Shown here one piece after another: positions 9,506-23,976 of a stretch of 64,000 bases of DNA; the stretch's first letter is position 1, and every line of letters starts with the position of its first letter. The notes below the pieces were generated by a model, which ran no database searches, had not been told where the DNA came from, and saw only the letters and a list, made by a program, of their open reading frames with translations. The stretch spans positions 25,110,001-25,174,000 of the forward strand of contig NC_046675.1 in assembly GCF_003369915.1 (NCBI RefSeq), in the 5' to 3' direction. The position numbers and the translations under genes were made by a program. This DNA comes from Drosophila miranda. Its lineage: Eukaryota; Arthropoda; Insecta; Diptera; Drosophilidae.

Positions 9506-12500
9506 CTGAGCTATTACTGCGTGACAATAGAACAGATGATCCAGAGCCCATCCTGTCAATTGCCTTTTATCTGTAGTAGTGTTTTCTACAACCTAAAAGT
9601 GGAATTTACTATTCCCCACTTACAGCGACTTTGCAATTCGTTGAGATCTAGCATTTTTAACCGCTTGACAAACTTGTTCCTCCTCATGGATATTCGATAC
9701 ACTTGCAAATGGCTTTTTGACAAACAATGACATGGACGGACTCACCTACGATTGCGACCACATTTTCTTTTCCTTTTTTTTTTTGTTGTTGTTGTTCTTG
9801 TTCTTGTGATTCCCCCTTTTGTGATCGCATTTGCAAATGAATTGCTTATTGACAGTTTGATGGAATGATTCCCTCGTTGCCTCGATTGTCGATTGCCAGA
9901 CTTTTGTTATTCTTTAATTATGGCCTTGCCACAGAGCGAAAGAAAAAACAGAGGATTCATCAGAAAGCAAAAAGGATGAGGATTTCTGCGAGTTTTTATA
10001 TTATTTCTGCCATCAAAAATGGTTGTATTTGACAGTTTTTGTAGCACACTTTTAGGAGCGCACTAAAAGAATATGAGTACATTAAAAAATACTTTAAGAA
10101 TCCTTAAAAAACATACATTAAAATGCAATTTTAAAGTGGTTTCAATTCGCCACAAAGTCACTTCCGGTTGATTGCGTTCCGCAGAACCCTTAAAAATGTC
10201 ATGCAACATTTTCCCTATCAGTGCTCCTGCCTTCAATTGAAGTCGCCTCCAGCAATTAACAACTTTCCTGTTCCTGGTGGAACACAGATTTTCTCATGTA
10301 TGCAAAATCCATTAAATCACTCGAAAAAAAAACCAGAGACCAGAGGAGAAGGGAAGCAGAGGCGTAGAGAACATTTGAAACCACTTCAAGAGCAAATGAC
10401 ATATAATATGACTACAAAACAGTGGCCTCATTCCACTCGGAAAGATGTTCAGCGGCTGGGCCCCGCCTCTGGTCCGATGTCGATGATAATGTAACAACAC
10501 TCAACCTCTTGGCAGCAAAAACAGCAGTTGGGGGTTTTGCAAAACACCAAAAGGGTTGGTCACACCAGCCTCAAGAAGGGTTGGGAGTGGCAGTGGCTCG
10601 AGCCAAGGGGGGGTGCAAATGAAATTGTCACATTCGCAAATTTAATTACATCAGAGTCCTGACAGCAGAAGAGACCTGAGGAGCGCCGATGATGTTCCAC
10701 CTCTTAAAGCTGTCCAAAAGTTCAGCTCCCTTTGTCCCCAACCTCCCTCCCACTCAATCTCGATACCTGTCAAAATTTATGAAATTTCAAAAAAATGTCA
10801 CTAATATTTGACATACAGATAATGCCATGCATGATGAATCATGTCAAGCATGAAAAACTGATAAGATGGAAATGAGTTTTGTTTGGAGCACAGGAAAGGG
10901 AAGAAAACGTTGGAAAAATACGTAAATTTGTGTGACATACTTTTGGGCACTCAACAAACCAACCCTTTCCATGCCACCTAGGCCATAAAAACCTTCATTT
11001 ACAAATTGCACACCTGTCCACAGTCCATTTTCAATTAGCCTAAAAAGCGCCCGACTAAAAGCCAACAAAAAAAAGGTAGAGGTTCATCCTGTTTAGGGCC
11101 TTTTATCCCACTCATAATTCGCATAATGACAGAAAATCTACCCAAAAACTTCCCCCCCGTCCACTGGAGTCAACGGAACAGCAAACATCTGACCATCTCC
11201 CGGATGCACTTCAACTTTCCACCCTGTTGCGTACAATCAATGGACACGGGACACGGGAGACGGGACACAGGAGGCGGAACACAGAACACAGACCTCCCAC
11301 CCTGTTCATGTTGCTGCTGCCACACGACCAGCGCCGTCGACGCATCCGAATTGTTGCAAAAGTGCGAAACCGCAAATGTTAAACGTAACACACAAGTCAA
11401 TTCCGCACCAACCCATCGAGAACTCGAACCCACGAACAACCCACATCCAGCAGGGAGCGGTGACAACCGCAACCAGGCCACAAAGCTCTTCAATTTGCTT
11501 GCCATCTATTATGGCAGCTCATTGTGGGATTACCGCAAAACCCGAACCCAAAACCACCCAACCACCGAACCCACACTCAGAGCCAGAGCCAGAGCCAAGC
11601 CCCGAACGAACCACCAACGCGTATGCGCCGCGCCGCCTGCCTGTCTCGTCGCTCGCTCGGTGAGGAATTGCTAATAAAAAGGGTGGAAAATCCACTTTGC
11701 TATGGCATTTGATTTTGATTTTTCCCACCCCCCGCCTTTGTGGCTCTCGTCTGCGCCGCCCCATGGGACAGAAGCTTGTTGATGGCTGCTATGGGGGGAA
11801 AGGCAGGGAGGACACATATTGGCAGATAGAGGCTGAAAGGTATAGGGGCTTGATGACTTCTGATGTCAACGGATAAGTAGTGCACTCCAGCTATATAGAG
11901 GATATTGAGGAGGAAACTCAAAGAGAATTTGGGAGGAAAATTTTAAGGATGTGTAAGTTTTCTTTACACGGAATACCATAATTATTGGAAATATTTATAG
12001 GTATAGTTTATTTATTTATTTATGGTATACTAACCTGAATTTCCGATAAACATATGTGTCAAGAACCTTGGTAGGGTTTTGCTAAATCCTTTCTCTCAAA
12101 AAAAAAAAAACAAATTTAATTACTGTAATTATTCCCGCAGTCCAAAGTCAAAGTCAATAATAAAGAAAGCTCCTTCAATTGACCAATAAAACCGTCAAAA
12201 GCTAATACCATCTGCACAATGCGAAACACTCATCGAGATGATTACGATGACGATGAGAACCATGATGTTCGGAACCATGATTATTGCGACTGTGAGGATG
12301 GTTGTGGCAGAGCTAAGGTGGAGGTTCAAGGAACAAAGGAAAGGCCTCCAGCTGGGTAACTTTTGCGGCAGGTCTTTACAGGATTACACTCGATTACAGG
12401 ATACATTACAAGTTCGACGGGCGGCCGCTCACCCGCTGGGAGTGATCAATCAAGTCCGAAAGAACGACAAAAAATTCAGTCCATTCCAGATGACTGATTT

Positions 12501-15500
12501 CGGTCAGTTTTGGTTTCGTTTCCATTTCCATTAAAATCATAGAGAATGAAGCCCAATGTTAATTATGAAATTGCGCCTTGGTACATGGATGGACTCTGGG
12601 TAGCTTAACAAACAAATCATTTCGCAGCTATATCAAAAGAATGGCATTGCGGTTCTGTTCTGCACTGGGAGCTTAATGAAAACCGGAAATTTCACTTGTT
12701 TTCCATCAACATCATCATCGTCATCTGCCTCCTTCTTTCTCCAAAAAAAACTTATTGCGTGCTATTACATCTGTATGGAACGGAGCGGCGAGTCGTCTGT
12801 CTGGAGATCTGTTTACTTTTGTGCTTGGAGTTTTCGCTACTCATTTTTTCAGAGTTCCTTTTTAGGCGATTAATTAATGCAATTAATCTGCTGGCTGGAA
12901 TGGAGGAGGAGTACTTATTCCTCGGGATGCAGTTGATGAAGTTGTTTGGGGGCGCATTTGTATTCCCCGTTCGGGGAATGAGTGTAAATAAATGGTTAAG
13001 ATTAAGTTGAGATTATTACTAATCAAGGAATTCATTAAGCCTATAAACGAACACATGTACATACAAGCTAGTATATTTATGTACACATGTTAGGATATGA
13101 GGAAAAGTAATTACTTAAGCGATATATAATTGGTAGGCACATGTGGAAAAGAGGAATATTATGTTTAGATTAAGGCTTGAAAATTAAATATTTACAATTC
13201 ATACATGTTTGACATCTCCTTCAAGCACAATCAAGTGGAATACATTTGAAAAACTCAAGCAATTTCAATAGCAATGATTAATTTCTAATTATTACATAGT
13301 GCCTGACTCATTCTAGCCCCATTTATAGATCCCATTAACACTGGCAAAGTAAAAGACCCATCAGAATCACAGCCAGTGCTCATAGCAGTCGATTGGAACT
13401 TGAACAAATTACCATATTAATTGCTACTAATTAAAAATTCATTAAAACACTGTGGAAGGCCAGGACCGGGGGGCACGGGATGAGTGCAAAAGCCACAGAG
13501 CCAGAGAATCCAGCAATTTATTATGCTTTGTCATCCGCCGGTCGACAGGAGCAGGAGCCAGCCAGTGTACGCAAATGATAATAATAAACATTTTCATAAT
13601 TTCTACTCTTTTATCGTTGCGGAATCAATGAGTTCGAGTTCATAATGGCCAATCCTCTCCCCACGCCACCTTACAAGTCCCACTATGTACTTTCAATTAG
13701 AAGCCAACTTTGGGCCATAACTCAACACTAAACTACAAGGAATGGGTATTTTTTCGTAGACACAAATATTTGATACTCTTTCAAATAGTATGCTTCCATC
13801 GCTGGGTGGCAAACATATCATCAAACTCATTACTCCCTCTGCAAGGGTATAGATAGGCAAAAACACTGTTCACATGCTGAAAGTTTCAATCGTATCGATT
13901 TATAGGGCCCGGAATGCCCCGTATACTGGGCACTAACTGTAATTATGCGGTCTCTCTTTCCCACTGCACGCACTGTCATTCCACCTCCGCCTCATGCTCT
14001 CCTCTCCCCCTGCTGGATCCACCTGTAACATCTGTGTGCCCCCTGTGTGCGCGGCCTGGGTCGGTGTCTCTATTCATGCCATAAATTCCGGCTGTGTGGC
14101 ACATTAATTAATTTGGTTTTGTGCGCCATTTCAAAAAGGATTATGTAACGCTACTCTCTTTGACTACCTCCGTCTCTCCCTCCATCCCTGTCTGTCTGCT
14201 TTTCTAGCAGCAAGCGAGTAGTCACATGTGATTAGGCACAAAATGAGCAAGCAACCTTTATGTGGGACTCGACTGTGTGTCCTGGCCATGACGCTGAAAT
14301 GGGAAGCCACTGTTTTTATTCCCCCTTAGCAAAAAGCTGAACAATATGTATGATAATCAGATCATTTAAGTACGGCTAAACAAGACAGCAGATCGAGTCT
14401 GCTTAAGAGTGAGTGAGCTTTGGTGACGCCTTGCAGTGTGCTGTGTTTAAGGTGAAGCATTCCCTCTTGCCTTGCCAACTCCCAAAGAAAGATTAGCCGT
14501 TCATAGAAGGGTTCTTTATATCTGTCCCACCTTTTTTTTAACTACTTAATCGGCAAGCCTGCCATTGAAATACCGATTTATTCGGCGCGAGATAGCGAAG
14601 AGGGTTCTAAGGGGACTTGCGCCCTAGTATAATAATAAATATAATAATTAAAATTATTACAAATCCACAAGAGGTGCTATCTAACCTTTGTAATAGACGT
14701 ACATATGGACATCATGAAATATATGCAAATCTAAGGGTCCAACTTTAAGAAAAACAGCTCTTTACTTTTAAATATCAAACGATTTCCACTCAGATTTCCA
14801 CCCCGAATAAGAAAGCACTCTGTCTCGGCTGCTGGGCCGCAAACTTTTTGACATTATAAAATCTAATGAACAGAAATTAATTTACAATAATAATAACTCA
14901 ACTAACACGACAATCCCCCCGAACGCGCGAAATAATCTTCGCCTTTTGCTCTGACACCCAAGGGAGACAGCAACAGCAGCTCTTGGTTTACGATGGCAAC
15001 ACTCGCGACCATGCTCTTTGAAAGAGTTTCCGCTTACAATTTGCATAAAATCTGTTAGAAGAAGAGTCCAGCTAGCTGGATGGCGTTAATAAGCGAGAGT
15101 CCAATTTGAGTGTGGGTGTGTGGAGTGACGGCGATGGGCGACGGGCGACGGTCGTTGGGAGAGGGGAGATGATGGAGGGGAGGCTTACCTGTTGCCAGAG
15201 AGAGCAAATGAGACTGCCTCTGCAGAGCTCTGGTGTTCTCCGGCGGCTGCTGTTGTAAATGGATCGCCTTGTGGAATCCGTTAATTGTGTGTAATTAAAT
15301 CCAACGGTAATACAAATGACAAACACTTCGTCGACAAACAGCTGGAGGGGTGATGGGGGATGTGGGGATGTCCTGTGGTAACTTTGTGGTTGGCAGGGCC
15401 TCAACCCTTTCTCCTTGTCTCTCGTTCCTGGCCGCGTCTTGTCTTAATTATAGAGCGTGAATAATTCCTGCTCTCTGTGTTCCTCTCTGTTTCCATTCAC

Positions 15501-18500
15501 GAGCCATTGATGTTATTTTAAATTTATATATATTCCGTTGGGGCTGAGGATTGTCTTTCACTTTAAGCTTTAATTAGTGAAAATTATGCAGCGTTGCAAC
15601 TCTGACTTTGTAATTTCTGACATCAATACATGAAAATTTGAGTTTTATTTTAAAAATGGTTTGTATTTTCTTCTAACAGATAACTTTTTCTCATTTCTAA
15701 ACCTCTGACTAAGGCCCGGGGCTTAGAGGCTGCCCAGATGCACATGTAATCCTTCTATGAATACTTTCCGCACATATCTACGTATAAATATACAAATCTA
15801 AGAATTAATCAATGCTTCTTCATTTACTCTGCCACATTCATTAGCAGTGGCAACCGCAAAGCTACAAAAGTCTATACACATTTTAAATTTGAACTCGTTT
15901 ATTTGGATTTGTGGTAGGAACTATCTGTCCGGCGGTCTGTCTGTCAGTGAGTCTTCCTACTATCGTTCCATTTGTTTGTTTACTGGATTCTGGGCTTCGT
16001 GCAACGAATGTCGCTTGCAACAATTTGCGGTGCCTGCAATTTACACAAAAACCATTCAAAAGTGCTACCACAGGGAAAGATAAAGAGAGAGATAGAGAAA
16101 GAGTGAGAGTGAGACCGAGATGTGAAAAAGGAAATAACCATTTTTACTTCCATCCATTTTTGCTATTGGCCTGGCCAGAATGTTTTCGTTGATTGTTGGA
16201 TGATTGAAACCACTAACCGAACAACCCAACCACAGCAATTCTGGCTGCAGTACCTGTACCTGCAATTGTTTCTGTTGTTTGCCTGTTTACCTGTGTTGCC
16301 TGCGTGGGTGCTGTGTTGCCATTGATTGCGTACAAAAGTTGAAAGTTTGGAGATTTGCATTTAATTTGATTGAGCCCACTGATTGACTGGCTGACTGGCT
16401 AGCTCCAAAATGTTTACAAGTCAAAGAAGGTGCTAATGAGTGAACAACACTCGAAACCGATGTGGTTTGGTTTGTAGAGTTGGCGCAGCTGTTGGGGACC
16501 GTTGGTGTAGTTTTCGATGGTATTGTTGGGTTAATTGTTGGTGTTTCAACAATCGATTGGGTTGGTGTAAGTTGTGATATAGTTTTTAAATTAATTGTTG
16601 GTTTAAAACGAGCAGGGGCTAAAATTTTAACGGAATATTCCTCCTTCTGCCTTTTGTTGGTGGGTTTTTCTAACTTTTCTTTTCCATTTTCAAAACATTC
16701 GCTCTGTGCTTTTCTCTTTTTTCCTCCCACACCTAATTCCAATTATTGTTGCAGAACCGATTACGTTATCTCTTGGCCACGAGCATCCACAGCGACCTGA
16801 CCAAATGTCGTAATTAACCTCGGCGATGGCCCTGAGAGTGGTTGGGAAGGGGAAGTGCAGTGCAGAAATGGGTTGCGACTAATCCTGAATTATTATTTTT
16901 TGGCAGTAGTAAAGATGCTAAATGGTTTATTTTCAATTTATGGCCAACAGCTCACCAGGCTGGAACAATTAAAAGGGTTGCAAAGGCGATCCGCCCACAC
17001 TCCGACACCACCCTGGCAACCGTGGACAGGCGGGGGGGACTCCCGGAAATATTTTTCGAATCATTTGCATATGAATTTTCAACCTTTACGCCTCTAGTTG
17101 AGCATTCAAATTACTGTTATTATTATTTTCACTCATATGCCACAAGTCCCCGAGTGCCCCAAAGGGGGTTGACGGGGTTTGAGTGCCCCAAAGGGTGTGA
17201 GAGCAGGATGGTAGGTTGAGGGTTGAGCTGTAACCATTAAAAAGCCAGCACGACCTTTGCTTGGGAGCACTTCCGTACTCGGATTTTAATTCTATTAAAC
17301 GGAGAAGGACGTGCCACAGGGTCGCTTATCGCCAGGGCCGCACACACACACACATGGGGGCCCCCCGCCTCTGGACCTGCCACAGCGGCCTCTGTCGCCG
17401 ATGCGCTGCCAAAAGGTTAAAATTATAATTTGCGGCTTCTACATCTACTTTATTACCACACAAATTTCGGATTGAGGCAAAACTTTGGCATTTGTGGCAG
17501 TCAACAAGCCGCGACCACATCGTCGACACGCTTAATTTCTTGGCCGCATTCATAACATTTGCTTACATCGTGTATAGTACGAGTACCCTCTAGACCCTGG
17601 CCTGGCTAAAGACAAAAGGGTCTTTTAATGGCTTTTTTGGCGCTTGGCTTATCAGCAAGCGGATATCCTTGTGGAGTTTGTGCCACAAAACAAATAAAGG
17701 TTACTTGCCACTAAACAACTCCTATGCTACTCTCTGCGGCTGTTGCTGTTTACTCTGTTTGTTTCTGTGCGTTGTTTGCTTTTGCTTCATGAAAGTGTAA
17801 AGTTTTCCCACTTGTTCGTGGGATAAAGCGTGAGATAAGCCTGGCTAGCTTTGAATTATTTCGTTGGTTTTCCTGTAGGTTTTTGGAGGGCACTTGATAT
17901 AGTGGGTCTGGGGCAAGCTGAAGGCGAGATGCTGAGGGTTACCTGAATAAACTTCTGTTAACTGCTGCAGACATCAGAAGAGCCATTCAAAGGGGGAGAG
18001 CCCCTTTCTGCTGGGTGTAACCATTCTTTCTAGGGGAAGCAACCTCTTCCTATAAAAATACATCCTCTATCGGAAGCAATGCCAAGTTGTGGGAACACAT
18101 GTCGAACTATACTCTGATCTCATGTTAGAAAGAGCAATTCTTTAGGTTTAGCTGCTTCATTAGTCCAGTACGCATTTCAGCCAATATCTCATTTATAGCT
18201 CATTCCCTGAGAAATTTCTGACAAGTTTTCATAGCCTTTCCCTCTCCTCTGAAGAATAACAAATTGTCAACACATAAGATGGCATTTAATCTTCAACAAA
18301 TTGCAAAGGCACTTGTACAGACAGCTTAAATAAATACTAGTACGCGCCTTCATCAGACTCACTCCTCCTGCCACGTCTGAACCTGCCACATGCCCCTGGT
18401 TCTCGACAAACAGCTACTTCAGTGGGCAATCTGTCAAAGCAAGAAATACTGGAATACGCATCATGTTATCATGTTTTTTATTTTCCTACTTCTCCTTGGT

Positions 18501-20960
18501 TGCCTGGATCCTGGAGAAATTTGCATTTTAACTCAATAAATTCACTTTGCATGCGGCAGAGAGTCGAGCAACGGTGTGGTGCTCTATAAATCTGTTAGAG
18601 TCTAACGACTACAAGCTTCTGACGGGATCTGAAAGCAGGGACGGCACTGAAGGAAGGTGGCTTTATACAGCCCGCGGCGGCTCAGTCATTTCCCAGCTAC
18701 TGATTTTCTTTGCCTGCGAATGGATCCATCGCCAGCTTATAAGATTACACAAAGTGTGAGTGGATAAATAACTCACACTCCGCTCTGAGAATTATCCTGT
18801 ATCACCCTCCTGGAACCACTCCACCAACACACTCCACTAAAATCTTCTCCTGGCTTGCTTTACCTTTTGTCGCCGTTTTGGCCAAAATGCTTTGAGGCGA
18901 TATTTGCGTTATTTACGATTATTTACAATTTTACAATTTACATGTGGCAACGGCAACTCCTTGTCGGTTCTGCTTGCCCCGCCCCAGACACTACCTACTG
19001 TATCCCTGCCCCCATCTGATGTCTTACAGGCGGGAACATCCTTCGTGTTGTAGTCGCACTCGTACCCGTACTCGTATCTTGATATGTTGGTTCTTCTCCT
19101 CCGCCTCTCACTTTTTATTTATATCACAATTACTTGGATTTAACTTGGGGATTTGTTGGCTTGTTTAGTGGCAAGTAAACTGTTTATTCAATGGATTGGG
19201 GAGTATCCTGAGATATCTGTGGAAAGTTGTTTATGTAATGGATTATGGGATATGTTGTTAATCGGTTTGCTGTGTTGTGTATTCGATGGAATGTATATCG
19301 AAGAAATATCTGAAATATATATGAAGTTTTAAATAAATCGACTAAGCGAAAGTGATCCCTTCCATTCGGTTATTCCTTAAGCACTCTCCTGTGGTACATT
19401 CCAATTGTATTTATTGCACAATACTCGTAAGCATACAGCAATTATTTGAGGCATACCTAACACAATGTCCCAAATCGGTAGACCCCATGCCAGGGCAAAC
19501 CACCACAGCACCAGCACCACTTTTGCGACGACCAGGTCCAAGTACCCAGCCACAAACCCGATCCCAACACATTTACACATTCTGCAGCCTGGCAAATTTA
19601 TGGACTGGTGCGATATTTGGCCGAAGGCAGTTTGATTATTGAACCGAACCCAGAATTCAGAATCCAGAGACCAATCCCCAACCCCAACCCGATCCCGATC
19701 CCGAAGCCGTTGCAAGCTGCACAGCAAACTTCTGTGCTGCAACCACCTCACAGTTTGGCATCTTTTTGAGGCAACTAATTGAATTATTAGCGGCCTCAGA
19801 AAAGAGCTGAAATTGGACTGTGTTGTGGTGGGGGTATATGGTTATGGGTCTCGGTCTGGTTCTGGGTATCGTTCTGTCTGTGTGCACATTGAAATTATTG
19901 TTCGGTGGTTGACAAGGATCAGTGCCGACGCCTTATTTGTGTTCTTGCTCATTGCACTGGACCCTGCTACCCTGCTCTTTCATCTCTCCCCATTGACCTG
20001 TCTCTACCCAAGCCGATGCCCTTGGGCAGTGGGTGGCCACGCTCTAACAAGCGGGTGTTGGCCACGTCTGGGATTGCGCTTCGGCTTGGGCTTGGGATGG
20101 GCTTGGGTTGGGTTCTGGCACGCCCAACCCTGCAGCGTCCTGTCCGCCAGCGGCTGCGACATGTGCACACGTATTGTTCTTGTAAATCATTGATTAATTT
20201 TTTACTTTTGCATATGATTAGAGAAAGTTACACTTGGGCTTTTCTGGCAGAGATTTTTCAATTTGCATTTTGACTTTTGGGGGGAGGAACAGGGGACCGA
20301 CCGTAAACGATAGTTACGGTCATGACTAGAAATTATTTTAATGGTGGGTGAAGCGACCTTACAAGGATTTGGGGATTGAGGTCAAGGGAGATCAGAGAAT
20401 CAGGAACTAGCAATGGAAGTGGAGCAAGAAATATTAAGGAGATAGGCCGCGAATTATAACTACTCTGAACAAAAATGATATCCTTACAGATTCGAAAGGG
20501 AATTAGCGAAGGCATTTAAGACCCTTTCTTAGACTTCCAATTAAGTTAGCCCTCAATATATATTCTCTGGCTCAACCAACAGTTACCACTGTACCATCAA
20601 CCCTGACATGGGACAACCCTTCGCTTATCAACCATCAACCCAAGAAGTTCGTGTTTTGGATCAGAGTCACACTTTCCTGACACTGAGTGACTCTCCGCCC
20701 CGGATGCCCATCACACACAAATGTCACGCATGTCTGACAGAGTCCCAACAATGACCAGATATGTGAATATACACACATATATATAGCATACTTTGACCAT
20801 GTTTAATATCAACATCTATCTATGACACTTCCACTCACCACACATATGGGAGAAATGGTAAAGTTTCGAATGAAAACTTTGTATCTGGGGAAAGTTTGCT
20901 TACTTTGTGCAAACTTTTGGCACCGAGAACAATGCGGAATGCATAGAATTTTCATAAACT

Positions 20961-21327
20961 TTGACACTTTGGCTCTGCAGTTGACTGCGGTCTTGGGGCG
21001 ATAGCCAGAGAAGAGCCCATTGAAAAATATGAGAAATATGTTCTAACGAAGAGACTGACGAAACTGGAGCAGGACTTGTTCTACCATCCAGAAGAAAATG
21101 TCCTGCGCTTCCGCACAATTAGTTTGCGCTCCCAAACCATTCTCAGGGAAACCATTCTGCTCTGCTCCATACCCATCTTGGAGATGGCAATTTGCAAGGT
21201 GCTAAGCGCAGTCGGAGGAACAACAACAAATCACTTAGCCCTAATGGCTTCTGGGGTAATGGAAGGAACGTCAGTGCATTTAACCGAAAAACCTCAAGCA
21301 GTTAAGCGACGTTTTGGTATGAGATGA
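20961..21327 (+). other. open stretch with coding-like codon use, no start codon
   Basis: About 120 codons are open on the plus strand. The central part (about 21010-21210) uses codons as Drosophila genes do (CTG, GAG, CAG, TTC, CGC, AAG). A possible acceptor (CTGCAG) lies at about 20977-20982, and there is no upstream ATG. The predicted stretch includes KRLTKLEQDLFYHPEENVL. I recognise no family. It could be an internal exon of a gene extending beyond what I can join, a gene relic, or chance. Confidence 0.25.
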
Positions 21328-22854
21328 GGATGACAAGAGTCCCTCATAGAAGGAGCTGTCAAATGGTTGTCTTTTCTTGTCAGGGAGAAAGTAGAACGTT
21401 GCACGATGCTCCGCAAGGGTGAACCCCCACACAGCCAGCTCCCTGTGGATAATGAGCGACCCAATTAGGCAAAGTGAGTGTCGGTGAGAGAGATGCATAT
21501 GAACCATAAAACAATTGAACATTGTGCTGCAAGCAATTAACCAAGCAACAACCACAACCCAACATAAAACGCCACAAAAAGATGATGCCAACAAGTGCTG
21601 GCTGGAATAGCGAAGGGAAATTCACTTCCTTGTGGGTATGAAACAGAGTGAAAAGCGGGCGCTTAAATACTTAAACGAAGTTGTGGGCTTTTGTTTGCTG
21701 AATGCTTAATATATGGGAAATGTATATCAATTGAAGAGGGAATCCCTAAGAGGTAGCCTAAGGTCTAAGAGATTTACTTAACCTCCTCTTGAGACTCAAT
21801 CTTCATCTCTCAGGACACCTTCTCCCACGGAATCACTTAGCTCCGAGCAGTCTCTCCATGATCTTAAAAGTACTTACGCGTTGTGCAAATTATTTACTTT
21901 ACATTCTCAGCTTCTTTCACCAAACTAAAGCCGGTTTGGCTTTATTCCCACTCATCATCGCAACATGTGTATGCAATTTAGTCACTCCGATCAATTGCAC
22001 ACAGTTGTCTAACTGTCGGACTGTCATTTGTTTATTAGATTTGTCAATGCAACATTTTTTGCTTTTACTTCGCCTGGAAAGCCCAACCCCCCCACACGAC
22101 CATACAAATCATTGGAATTGCAAATAGATGGATAGAAAAAACTGGGAAACTTTTTGGAAGGACGACAAATGCGCCCTCAAACTTGTCGTTGGTGTCACAT
22201 GCAGGCGATGCGTATAAATTAGAGCTGCCATCGAGTGGTCACCGAGAAGTGGCTGGCGGAGTGGCCATTGTGCGGCATCTTAAATGTCAAAAGTGACACC
22301 CTATCCCCCAGTCACGGGGCCCTGATCCTGCCCCTTGGCCACTGCACCTGAAGCAGGCGCTGGCGAAAACAATAAATTTCCCTTTTCCCAGTCACATGGA
22401 GACACAAAAAACAAGGAGGAATCTAACATGGAAACCACTACCGCTTCGATGGATAGTCAGGGGAGGAATGAGGACATGGGCTGGGACCCGGTATGGGGGC
22501 AAGAAAAATGATGACCACTGGACGCACGGGTGAACATGATGGCCCCATTCCATGACATAAAAAAAGGTAGCGTTACGTCCAAGGAACAACTTGCTGGCTA
22601 ATAAAAAGAGGAAGGAAACCAGAGGACAAACCTGTTTCAAATGCATGGGTTTCCGAGGAGGAGGAGTAGTGCTGTAAATGGTAGGAGAGGGGGTCACTAT
22701 TATGACCAAGAGTTGAGGGTGTTTAAGCGGAAAAGGTAAGTGCCGTTGAGGTTGTTCCCCATTGCCATAGCTGTCGTGTTGTTACTGCCACAGGGCTTTT
22801 AGTCAATATCTCAGGCATTTTGCCATTTTTCTTCATTTTTTACGCATACATGTG

Positions 22855-22881
22855 CAGTCCCAGTCCCAGTCCCAGTCTCAG
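22855..22881 (+). repeat. (CCCAGT)n microsatellite
   Basis: Four to five copies of a CAGTCC/CCCAGT hexamer, the last one changed to CAGTCTCAG. Nothing else is associated. Confidence 0.8.
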
Positions 22882-23604
22882 ACATATGTGTGTGTAAGTT
22901 ACCCGGAAGTTAAGCTGTTGTTTATGTGTCATAATAAATCATGTTCAATGCACACGAAACAATTTCATCTAAGTGGGTAATGGAAAAGACTCCTGTAGTC
23001 GTAGTCCACTTCCTTCTGCTGTTCCCTTTGCTGTGATCTATTGTACAGGGAAGTAGTTTTACGTGCAGTAGTATTGGGTGATGATAGGCTACAGGAAGCG
23101 ATAGAAAGGCTTTGTTAAGAGTTAAGTAACTTCTAAAATAGAGAATCGATATTTGTAATTATTGCCAGGTTCTTCTAGTTATTTGTTAATATCGAATAAT
23201 AAAGTTATATACTAAATATAGATTCTCACAAGCTATCCTAATGTCATAAGGATTTGATCATTTGAATGTATTTTGTAACAAATTATTGTGAAGTATGAGG
23301 CGAATTTCAAACATAAAATAACATTTTGTAAAGTTTCTCGAGAACTTACGGAGCATTCACAGCATCCCATATATTATCTCATCGCTGTGACAACCCCAAC
23401 AGCATCTGCGAATTGGTTAATGTATTCACATAAACGCACCCGCAAATCCCAGTTGACTTTTTTTATAAACGCTTCTAAATGCAAATAAAAGAAGTCACTT
23501 AAAAAATTATTCAGCCGCCGACTGGGGACCAACGAAAGCCCAGAGCCGCCACAACGAGAAATAAATGTGTTAATGTTCGCCCGGAAACGCTTTTCGAATT
23601 CATG

Positions 23605-23630
23605 TCAGTTTCAGTTTCAGTTTCAGTTTC
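23605..23630 (+). repeat. (TTTCAG)n microsatellite
   Basis: Four near-perfect TTTCAG hexamers. No nearby coding sequence; it lies about 400 bp upstream of the secreted-protein gene at 24033. Confidence 0.8.
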
Positions 23631-23976
23631 ATGAGGTAACAGAAATTCACAAATTCGCGGTGGTTTCTGCATGGGGGTGGTGTGTGGAGGGGCACGCGTG
23701 TCACTTACAGAGATTTACTGGGAACAGGACCCATGGGGGAAAGGTAGTCAGTGCCCCAGTCTCCCGCTGACACTCTGCCACAAATGGCAGCTACGTGGCT
23801 CTAGAAACAACAGAGGTATACGTAATCGTACGCATATTACTTTTAAATATTGCATTAAAGGTAAATACTTTAAGAAATTCGTAAAAATGTATGCAAATAT
23901 TTAATCTAGAAGCATGGACAGCTGTCATAGCGATGTTGACTTTAGCTACACTCAAGATCAAGGCTTGCAAAGCAGA

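Larger units (their letters stand above)
9133..23976. other. 15-kb gene desert
   Basis: No supported gene. It contains poly-T/(GTT)n at 9763-9806, a (TTTA)n tract at 12008-12022, an A12 run near 12099, (CA)n at 17341-17353, a CCCAGT repeat at 22855-22881 and a TTTCAG repeat at 23605-23630. A strong isolated splice donor (CAG|GTAAGC) lies on the minus strand at 15189/15188, and a coding-like open stretch at 20961-21327. The length of featureless DNA fits a regulatory region or a large intron of a gene whose exons lie outside the window. Confidence 0.5.

Noticed and set aside
11126-11674. 182-codon plus-strand open frame, the longest in the left gene desert
   Set aside because: Several frames on both strands are open here because the region is locally GC-rich with few stops. 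The predicted peptide is low-complexity (Cys runs, RARA repeats), lacks codon preference, and has no promoter or signal sequence.
16287-16742. 151-codon minus-strand open frame rich in Thr, Pro and Ser
   Set aside because: It arises from the TTGTTGG-type repeat on the opposite strand and begins at a non-ATG codon.
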